From: Lachnospiraceae bacterium
GTDB lineage: Bacteria; Bacillota; Clostridia; Lachnospirales; Lachnospiraceae
Assembly: GCA_019421365.1 (NCBI GenBank)
Contig: JAHZFJ010000027.1
Span: 1 to 57,883 of the forward strand
DNA length: 57,883 bases
Reading direction: 5' to 3'
Below, piece by piece: positions 44,780 to 52,932 of the stretch. A program made the position numbers and the translations under genes. The notes beneath the pieces are model-generated. The model saw only the letters and a list, made by a program, of their open reading frames with translations. It ran no database searches and was not told the DNA's origin. Positions within the stretch are counted from its first letter, which is position 1. Each line of letters opens with the position of its first letter.

Positions 44780-45388
44780 TCACTTAACTAACTGTAGATA
44801 CTTAGGTAATCTGGTCTTTTCTTCTTCTCTTGGCAGCTCCTTATTATTCAAAATATAATCCCATGCATCAACTCCACCACGATACATATTTACTAAATTC
44901 AATGCCGATACTGTTTCAACAAGAAAATTCCTTAGATCATTATTTTCATAATCCCATAATAATTCAAAGGATTTGTTTCCAATCGGATTATCCAACCCTA
45001 TTTTATTGATTTCTTCCATTGTGTAGTAGTAATCCTTCATCTGATACTTGTCACCATCATATCTTTTATAAATAGGGAATACTTCAATTAGCTGTCTTGG
45101 AGTTAGCATTCCTATTGTCTGTACTATGTTATCCAAATACGCATACCGCTCCATTGGCTGCAACTTAAGCAGTATGTTTTCTTCGTCAGTACGTTTTGAT
45201 GTAGCTATCATCTTAACGCTTAAAAAGATGAACTTCTGGATTTGATTAATATCTAGGCGATCCTTGGCATGTTCTTTACTAACTACCTCTATACAACGTT
45301 TCAATGCTCTTTGGTATACTTGATACTTTGATTTTAGCGGATTACTCTGAACCTGTTTTGGCTTAGCTATAAACTTTACTACACTCAT
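44780..45388 (-). CDS. Element protein of unknown function, 202 residues
   Basis: I do not recognise it. Mostly helical, with a basic N-terminal part (KFIAKPKQVQSNPLKSKYQ), IQKFIFLSVKMIATSKRTDE and an aromatic stretch YKRYDGDKYQMKDYYYTMEE. No membrane segment or metal motif. The start overlaps the preceding gene by 4 bases (ATGA), so it belongs to the early operon with the replication genes. Confidence 0.7.
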   Translation of the reverse strand: MSVVKFIAKPKQVQSNPLKSKYQVYQRALKRCIEVVSKEHAKDRLDINQIQKFIFLSVKMIATSKRTDEENILLKLQPMERYAYLDNIVQTIGMLTPRQLIEVFPIYKRYDGDKYQMKDYYYTMEEINKIGLDNPIGNKSFELLWDYENNDLRNFLVETVSALNLVNMYRGGVDAWDYILNNKELPREEEKTRLPKYLQLVK

Positions 45389-45879
45389 GCTTGCACCTTC
45401 TTTCTTCTGGCACGTTCAGCACGTTTACCCATTATGTAACCATACATATACATATTGCGATCATGCCCACTTTTCTTTTCAATTTTCTCCAATTCTTTTA
45501 TTGTATAAAACTCTGAATAATATGGTGTTACAACATTATTTTCTAATATAGTTTTTATTTTTTTAGCATCTCTTCTTGCAATTGCTTTATCTAATACTCC
45601 AATTAGTTCACTTGTTGTATGTTCTTGTACTGCATCTTCGATCTTATTTCTCGTCTCTCTATCAGCTTCAAGATACATTTCACACGTTTCTAAGATTAAT
45701 TGATAATTACGATGTTCACTATTAAGCACAATTAAATCCTCGGTACTGTTATAAAAGACGTTTAATGTTTCTAATGTATCACCATCAAATTGTGCTAATA
45801 TCGACATTGTTTCTCTAACTGATAAATCCTTTAATTCGCAACTTGCTATTCTTAATTCCTCATTGATCATCTTATACAT
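45385..45879 (-). CDS. Element protein of unknown function, 164 residues
   Basis: A helical soluble protein with an acidic N-terminal two thirds and a basic end (GKRAERARRKK). LSVRETMSILAQFDGDTLE and KIEDAVQEHTTSELIG are its clearest segments. AAGGAGATAT before ATG 45879 overlaps the stop of a 32-codon ORF. It is coupled by ATGA to the next gene. No family recognised. Confidence 0.7.
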   Translation of the reverse strand: MYKMINEELRIASCELKDLSVRETMSILAQFDGDTLETLNVFYNSTEDLIVLNSEHRNYQLILETCEMYLEADRETRNKIEDAVQEHTTSELIGVLDKAIARRDAKKIKTILENNVVTPYYSEFYTIKELEKIEKKSGHDRNMYMYGYIMGKRAERARRKKVQA

Positions 45880-45882
45880 AAT

Positions 45883-45981
45883 TTATATCTCCTTATCCAT
45901 CATACTATTGTTATCTGGTAGCGTGTTTACTGTGAATAGTACTCCTAGGATAAAGAATACTATTGCTGTTGTTATATCCAT
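45883..45981 (-). CDS. Possible 32-residue membrane microprotein
   Basis: MDITTAIVFFILGVLFTVN followed by a polar end; one hydrophobic helix. AAAGGA sits upstream of ATG 45981, and the last codons carry the ribosome site of the next gene, a sign of translational coupling. Too short for family assignment. Confidence 0.5.
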   Translation of the reverse strand: MDITTAIVFFILGVLFTVNTLPDNNSMMDKEI

Positions 45982-45993
45982 ATAATTCCTTTC

Positions 45994-46185
45994 TCACATT
46001 GTAATGGGGGTCGTGAAACACGAGGTCCACTTTTGTATTTGAAGGTACTTCCATTTTGGGAACCCCTTTGCAGTGGTAAAACAACGTGTAGCACTCTTGA
46101 AATCGTCCATGTATGATGATATAATAAGGTCATACCTATACTTGACAGTTAACAGGTTACTTGCTATTACAGAGCGGCAACTCAT
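45994..46185 (-). CDS. Doubtful 63-codon ORF
   Basis: The ATG overlaps the stop of the upstream ORF as ATGA, which argues for it. Against it: no ribosome site, odd composition, and a hairpin TCGTG/CACGA near its 3' end. A partly degenerate gene or untranslated spacer is equally likely. Confidence 0.3.
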   Translation of the reverse strand: MSCRSVIASNLLTVKYRYDLIISSYMDDFKSATRCFTTAKGFPKWKYLQIQKWTSCFTTPITM

Positions 46186-46421
46186 GTAATGGCTTTTTTA
46201 TTGCAATAATAAAATTCTGAAAATGCTTGATCTTCTACGATAAAACTATTGTCAAATTTAACAATAATTATATTGTCCAAGGTTTTATTATCACTGTTAC
46301 CGAACTTGGTACCTAGAAGAATCTTTCTCATTGCTGCTCTACGCTCGATAACTTCGTTTTGTTTCATTCTATAACCTTGTTCAACTACTCGATGTTTCAT
46401 CAATTCATCCACTTTACTCAA
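46182..46421 (-). CDS. Element protein of unknown function, about 79 residues
   Basis: I start it at TTG 46421 (reading LSKVDELMKHRVVEQGYRMK), since AAAGGGGG lies 9 bases upstream inside the 3' end of the helicase-loader gene; the longer frame has no site. It has a basic N-terminal half and a beta-rich C-terminal half (NIIIVKFDNSFIVEDQ). A small DNA- or RNA-binding protein is possible. Family unknown. Confidence 0.55.
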   Translation of the reverse strand: MSKVDELMKHRVVEQGYRMKQNEVIERRAAMRKILLGTKFGNSDNKTLDNIIIVKFDNSFIVEDQAFSEFYYCNKKAIT

Positions 46422-46914
46422 TAAGGCTAACCCCCTTTTTATTGCTGCATATTGAAGAACTTGCCTTGATATTATAATCACCATCATCTTTGTAACTTGT
46501 ATATAAGTCTTTAAACTCCCTTCTTAGGCTTGCGATGGAATTAGTAGTACATATTTCATAGAATCCTATACACTTTACTACTTTTCGTGTTATCGGGTCT
46601 AATTCTTCCATTGCTTCTTTTGCTCCCCTATTACCATACTTTCTAACGACTCTCAAGACATCTTCCCAAGCTTCGTTATATGGTTTAATCAATACCTCCG
46701 CTTCCTTGCTACACGCTTCTCTAATATCAGCTATTGTAGGTAAGTATTTGCTATTTTTTGCAAAGTTTGTTACTGCTGTTAGGCAAACACTATAATCTAA
46801 ATCCCTAAGCATTTCATACCAAACACTAATAACCGTTTCATCAAATTGAGCATTACTTGCTGGATAACTTGATTTAATTACCTTTAATATAATTGCAAAT
46901 TCTTGTTTATTCAT
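46414..46914 (-). CDS. G39P-like replicative helicase loader/inhibitor
   Basis: A 166-residue protein whose first 75 residues match the loader family of phage SPP1 G39P: FAIILKVIKSSYPAS, VISVWYEMLRDLDY, LTAVTNFAKNSKYLPTIADI. Such proteins load the DnaB-type helicase at the phage or element origin. It overlaps the initiator gene by 8 bases. No helicase gene is present, so it must recruit the host helicase. Confidence 0.8.
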   Translation of the reverse strand: MNKQEFAIILKVIKSSYPASNAQFDETVISVWYEMLRDLDYSVCLTAVTNFAKNSKYLPTIADIREACSKEAEVLIKPYNEAWEDVLRVVRKYGNRGAKEAMEELDPITRKVVKCIGFYEICTTNSIASLRREFKDLYTSYKDDGDYNIKASSSICSNKKGVSLIE

Positions 46915-47749
46915 TCTCTAACCAACCTTTCACCATATCATTAAAATCACCATGAGTTTGTTTTTTACCTACACCGCGAATAGAAAGCGATTTGTTTTGT
47001 TTGCTTTGTATAAGCAAAGTTTCAAACTTTTCTCTAAATTTCTTTGCACTCCTTATATTCTGTTTCCAAAACGGATTATTGATTGCAAATTCTAAGGCTT
47101 GTCCAATATCTTCTTCTGTTCTGTTATCTAATCGTTTCATTCTGTCAATGTCTAGTGCCCATTTATCCTTTTCGACTTGTGTTGCTGGTACCTTTGAATT
47201 TGGATATAATTCTAAGCAGCTATGTATTAATGTTTCTACACAAAGCATTTCAAAAGAATCAATAGTGAATTTCGGTTTCGTTGTCTTTTCCGTAGGAAAT
47301 GCAACAATTTCTTTTTTATTAATTCCTTTTGTTGTTATGTTGTTTTGTTCTTGTAATGTGTTCAGTTGTAGTTCACTTGTTGTGCGGTTGTTGTTCAATT
47401 GAGTTTCATTTAGTTGTTCGATTTTTTGATACTTATCCCAGTTAACTATTGTTATTAAAGTATTTTTATTGCTAGCTTGTCGTTCAATTTGATGTTCACT
47501 TTCTAGTGATAAAAGAATCCTATGAACCTTACTTTCTGAAATACGAAATTTTTCAGAAATAACCTTTCTTCCAGTAATTAATTGACCTGGTTTTAATACT
47601 ATTTTTTCACCCTTGAAAAGCTTTGCATAGTCTGCATGTGTCGCTTCAAGAAGCAAATACACCCATATTGTAAAATAATCGCTATCTTTACAAACAATTG
47701 GATTTTCCAGTATTCGTCTATGGATCTTAATCCAACCTTTATCGTCCAA
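46907..47749 (-). CDS. Phage-type replication initiator (O/DnaD-like)
   Basis: A 280-residue protein with an N-terminal winged-helix domain typical of phage replication proteins (GWIKIHRRILENPIV; LKPGQLITGRKVISEKF), a Gln/Asn-rich linker (ETQLNNNRTTSELQLN), and a C-terminal part with WALDIDRMKRLDNRTEEDI as in replication organiser proteins. TTG 47749 has GGCGGTGA upstream. With the loader it forms the replication module; the origin may lie inside this gene, as in lambdoid O genes. Confidence 0.8.
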   Translation of the reverse strand: MDDKGWIKIHRRILENPIVCKDSDYFTIWVYLLLEATHADYAKLFKGEKIVLKPGQLITGRKVISEKFRISESKVHRILLSLESEHQIERQASNKNTLITIVNWDKYQKIEQLNETQLNNNRTTSELQLNTLQEQNNITTKGINKKEIVAFPTEKTTKPKFTIDSFEMLCVETLIHSCLELYPNSKVPATQVEKDKWALDIDRMKRLDNRTEEDIGQALEFAINNPFWKQNIRSAKKFREKFETLLIQSKQNKSLSIRGVGKKQTHGDFNDMVKGWLENE

Positions 47750-47760
47750 TCAATCACCGC

Positions 47761-48027
47761 CTACACTTCTACTTTTCGCAATTTCCCATACTCACAAGGT
47801 AACTCTTCTCTGTCTTCTTGCTGCTCTTTTGGAATGCTAGTACCATTAAAGTATGCAATCAGGTTATCAATATTTAAAAGTGCTTTCCGCCCTGCCATTA
47901 CAACGGGTAATTCTCCCGTCTTAATCATCTTTCTAAGAAGATATTCTCCTACTACTGTATCTGGATCTTGCTCCTTAAAATATTTAGCAGTTGCTGATAT
48001 TGTGCGCATACGACTTACTTCTGCCAT
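47761..48027 (-). CDS. Excisionase-like / HTH element protein
   Basis: An 88-residue protein, divergent from the integrase: MRTISATAKYFKEQDPDTVV then GEYLLRKMIKTGELPVVMAG and LNIDNLIAYF. The HTH_17-like layout and place next to the integrase make it a candidate directionality factor or early regulator. AAGGAAG before ATG 48027. Its stop lies 11 bases before the replication initiator. Confidence 0.65.
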   Translation of the reverse strand: MAEVSRMRTISATAKYFKEQDPDTVVGEYLLRKMIKTGELPVVMAGRKALLNIDNLIAYFNGTSIPKEQQEDREELPCEYGKLRKVEV

Positions 48028-48119
48028 TTTACGTCTTCCTTTCTTGTACTATTTTTTAGTTTTGTTAATTACTATGTAACTTACGATGCAATTACTAGTA
48101 TTTTTTAATTGCCCCTATC

Positions 48120-49433
48120 TTGTCAATACATTTCTTTAGGGCTTCAATTCGTAAAAGAGGTAACTCTTATCAGATTACAGTTTCAAATGGTCGTAATAGT
48201 GTCGGTAAACAACTAATTGAAACTACTACCTTTACACCTAATCTCAATTTAACAGCTAAGCAGCAACAGAAGGCACTCGATACATTTGTATTTGAATTTG
48301 AGCAGAAAGTTAAGAACGGAAAAATATTAACTGGAGACAAGCTTACACTTAAAGAGTACTCAGAACGTTGGCTAGTAGAATATGCTAAGATCAATTTAAC
48401 TCAAGTGTCATATAAGAACTATTGTGACATATTAAAGCTACGTATTTTACCTGCTTTAGGTCATATAAAGCTTTCAAGTCTTAAACCTCTACACCTGCAG
48501 AGTTACTATAACAATCTACTAGAAGACGGTGTCAGATTAGATGGGAAGCCAGGGGGATATAGTCCCGCTACTATCAAGAAGGATCATGTTGTATTAAGCA
48601 GTATGTTATCTACTGCAGTGCAATGGCAACTGATAGAATCTAATCCATGCGACCGCGTATCTCTACCCAAATCTAAAAGCACTCATGATACTATCAAATA
48701 TTTTACATTCGAGCAAACACAAACCTTCTTAGACGCATTAGACATGTCTTATTCGACCGTTTATAAGGCTCACTCTAGAAAAGGTGCTATACACCAAAAA
48801 TACAACGTCACAGAGTATACCGAATCAAGAACTATACCACTACAGTTTAAAGTTTTATATAATATTGCTATTTTTGGAGGACTTCGAAGAGGTGAACTTG
48901 TTGCACTAACCTGGGATGATATAGACTTTGATAATCATACGGTAAGTATTAATAAATCAAGTTCGCATATAGATAGACAGGTAATAACTAAAGAACCTAA
49001 GACAGCTAGCTCTAATCGTACAATTAAACTACCTGACTTCGTTATACAACTAATTAAAGAGTGGAAACTAGAACAGAACAAATATAGATTATCAATCGGA
49101 GATCAATGGAACGGTACCAACCATATATTTATCCAAACAGATGGTACACAGATGTACCCTTCAACTCCAACGGCTACATTTACAAAGATACTCAAACAAT
49201 ATAACAATACAGTTGAGGACGAAAAAGACAAACTTCCAATGATAACCTTGCATGGTTTAAGACACACATCAGCTACGCTACTAATAGCCGAGAACGTAGA
49301 CGTCAAGACTGTTTCCTCACGTCTTGGACACGCCCAAACAAGTACTACCATGGATATTTACGCCCATGCATTAGAACAAATGGACGAAAAAGCAGCTAAT
49401 GTATTAGAAGATGCATTCAAACGAAAAGCTTAG
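48120..49433 (+). CDS. int: Tyrosine recombinase integrase
   Basis: A Tn916/phage-type integrase, 437 residues: arm-binding N-terminal domain (ASIRKRGNSYQITVSNG), SAM-like core-binding domain (GHIKLSSLKPLHLQSYYNNL), and catalytic domain with Arg in GGLRRGELVALTWDD, HGLRHTSATLL, RLGHAQTSTT and Tyr414 in MDIYAHAL. All catalytic residues are intact. The usual ATG before ASIRKRG reads AGG here, so the start is uncertain; TTG 48120 is used and has no clear ribosome site. Confidence 0.9.
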   Translation: MSIHFFRASIRKRGNSYQITVSNGRNSVGKQLIETTTFTPNLNLTAKQQQKALDTFVFEFEQKVKNGKILTGDKLTLKEYSERWLVEYAKINLTQVSYKNYCDILKLRILPALGHIKLSSLKPLHLQSYYNNLLEDGVRLDGKPGGYSPATIKKDHVVLSSMLSTAVQWQLIESNPCDRVSLPKSKSTHDTIKYFTFEQTQTFLDALDMSYSTVYKAHSRKGAIHQKYNVTEYTESRTIPLQFKVLYNIAIFGGLRRGELVALTWDDIDFDNHTVSINKSSSHIDRQVITKEPKTASSNRTIKLPDFVIQLIKEWKLEQNKYRLSIGDQWNGTNHIFIQTDGTQMYPSTPTATFTKILKQYNNTVEDEKDKLPMITLHGLRHTSATLLIAENVDVKTVSSRLGHAQTSTTMDIYAHALEQMDEKAANVLEDAFKRKA

Positions 49434-49479
49434 TATTTTATAGTTTTGTTTGCTATCTTTTTATTTTTTTTGATTTAAG

Positions 49480-49499
49480 TGTTAGTCAAATGTTAGTCA
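49480..49499. repeat. Right-end paired repeat, candidate integrase arm site
   Basis: TGTTAGTCA at 49480-49488 and 49491-49499, 11 bp apart, identical to the pair at 35453-35472 at the other end. Confidence 0.7.
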
Positions 49500-49551
49500 A
49501 ATCGTTAAATTGAACTGTTTATAAAGCCATTAATCATTCCTTAGAAACAGC

Positions 49552-49626
49552 AAAAACCCTTGTATTCACAAGGGTTTCACACTAAGCTGCCAAGCGGACT
49601 TGAACCGCCGACCTCCGCCTTACCAA
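49552..49626. repeat. Right attachment site: 75-bp direct repeat
   Basis: Identical to 35261-35335. It covers the tRNA terminator and the 3' part of the intact tRNA-Thr up to the anticodon loop; the element's copy restores the tRNA. Confidence 0.95.
49554..49577 (-). terminator. Terminator of tRNA-Thr
   Basis: AAACCCTTGT (49554-49563), four bases, ACAAGGGTTT (49568-49577). The same hairpin is duplicated in the left attachment site. Confidence 0.9.
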
Positions 49627-49657
49627 GGCGACGCTCTACCGACTGAGCCATGGCAGC
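49585..49657 (-). tRNA. tRNA-Thr (anticodon GGT)
   Basis: 73 bases with a perfect acceptor stem GCTGCCA/TGGCAGC, D arm GCTC/GAGC, anticodon stem TCGCC/GGCGG around TTGGTAA (anticodon GGT), and T arm GGCGG-TTCAAGT-CCGCT. CCA is not encoded. Target of the integrated element. Confidence 0.97.
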
Positions 49658-49809
49658 AACTATATAATATTTGTTAACATTTCAAACGCTAACGAAATTA
49701 TTTTAACAAATCAAGAAGACAATGTCAATAATAATTCTTATATAAAGGACTAACTTCACTATTAAACTATTAACTATTTATCCCTCTATCAAAAATAACT
49801 CATCAATAT

Positions 49810-49839
49810 AGAAAGGGAGTCAACAATGACTCCCCTTCT
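49810..49839 (-). terminator. Terminator of the chemoreceptor gene
   Basis: AGAAAGGGAGTCA (49810-49822) pairs with TGACTCCCCTTCT (49827-49839), next to the stop at 49846. Confidence 0.85.
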
Positions 49840-49845
49840 ATCATA

Positions 49846-51195
49846 TTAAGCAAATTTTTCTGCTTCTTCTAGCAATGTGTTTGCTATCTCTTTATTTTTT
49901 GTAATTTCTATCGATATATCATTAACTTTCTTTACTAAATCAGATGTATTATCTGCTACGCTAGTTACACCTATTGTACTTTCTTCAATCGCTTTAGAAA
50001 TTCCATGGAATGATTCAACCATACTAGCCATGGTATCATTTAACTTATTTGACTTTTGTTCGAAGTCACCCATTACTTCGTGAATATATACGGCATCTTT
50101 ATCATATTGAACTCCACTAGATACATAACTATCATAATCAGGCAAAACTTTTCCATTAATATAATTCATCATATCATTAGCACACGTCATTAACTTGGTA
50201 ACAGCTTCCGTTACCATTACGCTAATTTCTTGTATCTTAGTTGCTGCGTTTCTACTACTGTCTGCTAATTGTCTAATCTCTTCTGCAACGACTGCAAATC
50301 CTTTACCAGCCTCTCCAGCTCTGGCTGCTTCAATTGACGCATTTAAGGCCAACAGATTCGTCTGATTAGATATACTTAATATTTCACCAGTTAATTCATT
50401 GATATTCTCAACCTTTTTACCGTTCTCTATTGCAATTTGCAAATCTGTACCAATGGTTGATACAATTTCACTAGTGGATACTTTATTTCCCTCAGCAACT
50501 TCTTTCATATTATACGCACGTTTTTTCATTTCCTCAACATAGCCCATAACTGATTTGGTTTGATCTGCCATATCTGATATATTCTCATCTACTGAAACTG
50601 TATTCTCAATTACGGTTGTAATTGTAGAGGACACCTCTTCCATACTAGCTGCTAATTCTTGCATAGAAGCGGATATATCGTTGGTATTTGCATTAGCATC
50701 TCCAATATTCGCTGCAACATTATCTACACTGCTATTTAGTCGTATGGAATTATTTTTTACTTCTTCCATGATATTATCTAGTCTTTCCATGAATGTATTG
50801 ATACCATTCACTAGCTCGCCAACCTCATCTTTTTTCTCAACTGGTATCCTAGCTTTCAGATTTGCCTGGTTGTTATCCATATTTTTTAGAATTTCATTTA
50901 ATTTTTTAGAAGCTCTTTTCGTAGGTGATATAACACTCCATGAAATTAATAATACAACTATAATCGATATGATAATCATAGTAGTAATCCCAATACGATT
51001 AGCAGACATTGCTTCATCATATGTATCTTGTATTTGACCAATTGCATCAGCACTTAGTCCATATTCAACAAAAGCCTGTTCTGCATCCGCATGCATATCA
51101 TGAATGTACCCTAAATTAGTGACTGACGCCCAGATGCTAAATGCCGTCAATGCAATCATCGAAATTAAAATTTTAAAACGAATTCCCTTTTTCAT
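49846..51195 (-). CDS. Methyl-accepting chemotaxis protein with a very short sensor domain
   Basis: 449 residues from ATG 51195 (MKKGIRFKILIS), with AAAGGAGG upstream; the longer frame lacks a site. Helix 1 at about 7-28, an extracytoplasmic segment of only about 45 residues, helix 2 at about 72-93 (TTMIIISIIVVLLISW), HAMP, then the signalling coiled coil with the conserved tip NQTNLLALNASIEAARAGE and EEIRQLADSSRNAA. It should control CheA, but the short sensor makes ligand binding through a partner, or cytoplasmic sensing, likely. Confidence 0.92.
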   Translation of the reverse strand: MKKGIRFKILISMIALTAFSIWASVTNLGYIHDMHADAEQAFVEYGLSADAIGQIQDTYDEAMSANRIGITTMIIISIIVVLLISWSVISPTKRASKKLNEILKNMDNNQANLKARIPVEKKDEVGELVNGINTFMERLDNIMEEVKNNSIRLNSSVDNVAANIGDANANTNDISASMQELAASMEEVSSTITTVIENTVSVDENISDMADQTKSVMGYVEEMKKRAYNMKEVAEGNKVSTSEIVSTIGTDLQIAIENGKKVENINELTGEILSISNQTNLLALNASIEAARAGEAGKGFAVVAEEIRQLADSSRNAATKIQEISVMVTEAVTKLMTCANDMMNYINGKVLPDYDSYVSSGVQYDKDAVYIHEVMGDFEQKSNKLNDTMASMVESFHGISKAIEESTIGVTSVADNTSDLVKKVNDISIEITKNKEIANTLLEEAEKFA

Positions 51196-51244
51196 TGTTT
51201 TTCCTCCTTTATTTGTATCTCTTATTAAATTCCACCTCACATGA

Positions 51245-52558
51245 TTAGGAACATAACAATTCAACAACATTTCTTGCATATTCTTTTATCTCTTCTTCTG
51301 TTACACTATTTTTTTTATAGCAGATAGCTAGATTCAATTGTTCGTTAAAGGTTGCTACCCCAACAGTAAAGTCATAAGTGGTAGTGGGATTTGCAAAAAA
51401 CACATAATCCTTAATAAAATATTCTCCCATCTCAGGGTTCATTTCAATAACTCCTAAATTAGACAAATCAAATCCTTGTTCTCTATTCTCAAAGCCCAGA
51501 AGTCTTATAACATCCATAAGAACTTCTCCCTGAAAAGTACCGTTTGCAGCCTGTGCTAATGAATCGAAGATACTTCCATCCATATGACAAAATAACTGAA
51601 GAATAGCAAAGGTTTTTGAAGGTTGATTCAATTCTTCCTTCAATAACTTATGTATACATTCTACATTACTCCAAAAGGTATCCTCTTCATTATATTTTAA
51701 CTTCGGTGAAACTGCCGAAGAATAATTTGCAATGCAGCGATTCGTACTAAAATTCAACTTATCACGTAGATTCACTGCAACCGTTGCCTTTTGCTCTTCT
51801 TTATTAAGTTTATATAAAACGGCTGTAAAAGCGGTTACAAGCGCAGAATTAACGGTAACTCCATGTTCTTTACATCGATTAATTAGTAACGGGAACTTTT
51901 CCTTATCAATTGCTTCTACTGACAATCCTAATCCATGGACTTCATGATGATCTGTAAATAATTTCAAGTATTCTTCCCTTGTATATTGACGTCGCATAGA
52001 AGACCACCGCTTATTAACAGCATGTATTTCTTCAACAAATTCACTTGGCGGCTCACTCTCTTTTGGTAGATCACTTATCTCACGAATAAATCTTGTTTCT
52101 TGAACAGGTAGATTTTGTGTTCCATTACAATATACTTCTAATAAATCATGCATCAGATACTGATAAGACTTTCCATCTCCAAGCAGATGATGCCCAAGAA
52201 TTACAATATCAAAATCTTCTTTACCATGTATTATTAAGAAACGTAAAGATGGCTCTTTATCAAACTCCAGTGGAATAAACTCTTCCTCTCTTGTTATACT
52301 CAACCAACCGTCTTGACTCTTTTTCTCAAAGTACTTTACTTTTACTTTGCTATCTTCCTTCTTAACAAAATAAACTTTTCCTTCTTCCCCTTCTTCCAAT
52401 ACATAAGTGATAATTGGATGAACTCTCTCCATCTCCCTTATTGCATCTTCGATTCGGTTACGATTGTATTCTCCAATAACAGTAACTTTCGTTACAAGAT
52501 ACATGGATGGATTCTGATAGAAGTTACGCTCAATTAGCATTTCATATTTATGTCTCAA
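51245..52558 (-). CDS. Stand-alone condensation-like acyltransferase
   Basis: A 437-residue protein of the chloramphenicol-acetyltransferase/condensation fold. The active-site motif is HHLLGDG (HHxxxDG) in VILGHHLLGDGKSYQYL near residues 125-141, and the C-terminal half has the bridge-type segment VAVNLRDKLNF. No carrier-protein or adenylation domain is present here, so it could be an alcohol or sugar acyltransferase of the PapA/WS-like group. Start TTG 52558 with GGGAGGAA 7 bases upstream. It precedes the chemoreceptor by 49 bases, perhaps in one transcript. Confidence 0.8.
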   Translation of the reverse strand: MRHKYEMLIERNFYQNPSMYLVTKVTVIGEYNRNRIEDAIREMERVHPIITYVLEEGEEGKVYFVKKEDSKVKVKYFEKKSQDGWLSITREEEFIPLEFDKEPSLRFLIIHGKEDFDIVILGHHLLGDGKSYQYLMHDLLEVYCNGTQNLPVQETRFIREISDLPKESEPPSEFVEEIHAVNKRWSSMRRQYTREEYLKLFTDHHEVHGLGLSVEAIDKEKFPLLINRCKEHGVTVNSALVTAFTAVLYKLNKEEQKATVAVNLRDKLNFSTNRCIANYSSAVSPKLKYNEEDTFWSNVECIHKLLKEELNQPSKTFAILQLFCHMDGSIFDSLAQAANGTFQGEVLMDVIRLLGFENREQGFDLSNLGVIEMNPEMGEYFIKDYVFFANPTTTYDFTVGVATFNEQLNLAICYKKNSVTEEEIKEYARNVVELLCS

Positions 52559-52932
52559 AATGTTCCTCCCTGTCCGCTAGTAGTCTCAATCTTTCAGTAG
52601 CATAAATTGTCATTTTTAGTCATATAACCTTTTTACTATAACATTAAACTCAAAATAATTCAATTAATTATTTTGAGTTTAATGTATTTTTAACACTATA
52701 GGTTATAATTAATTACTTTTATCAGAAAACTATATAAGTACATTATATTTTTTTAGCAATTAACACTCTTTTTCTGATTGCCATTTCTTTTTTTACAAAA
52801 GAAAAAACTTTGCATCTCATTGGGAACTTTCTTATAAAATCCCCTAATTGAGTTGCAAAGTCTTTGCCTTATACTTATTCCATTTCCTATCAACTTCTAC
52901 AGCATTACATAACTGTACGGGGGATTTTAGTC
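52559..52932. other. Intergenic region with a perfect 20-bp inverted repeat and a terminator
   Basis: Arms at 52641-52660 and 52666-52685 (core AAACTCAAAATAATT) are exact complements with a 5-base loop, 83-127 bases upstream of the acyltransferase start. ACTTTGCA (52807-52814) and TGCAAAGT (52854-52861), with an A run at left, form the terminator of rlmB. No gene seen. Confidence 0.7.

Larger units (their letters stand above)
35261..49626. mobile_element. Integrated 14.3-kb element in tRNA-Thr with replication, sigma and tail-tip genes
   Basis: The 75-bp perfect repeat at both ends, the tyrosine recombinase next to the intact tRNA, and an offset of exactly 14,291 bp define the element. Contents in leftward order: integrase (opposite strand), HTH protein, replication initiator, helicase loader, small unknowns, HTH and zinc-finger proteins, sigma-70 factor, tail-tip protein, small phage-type genes, a possible tail gene remnant, a small-protein/GNAT pair and an Abi_2 remnant. 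There is no packaging, capsid, portal or lysis gene and no conjugation gene. A phage satellite or a reduced prophage fits best. Confidence 0.92.

Noticed and set aside
35261..49626. Integrative conjugative element
   Set aside because: No relaxase, coupling protein or type IV secretion genes are present.
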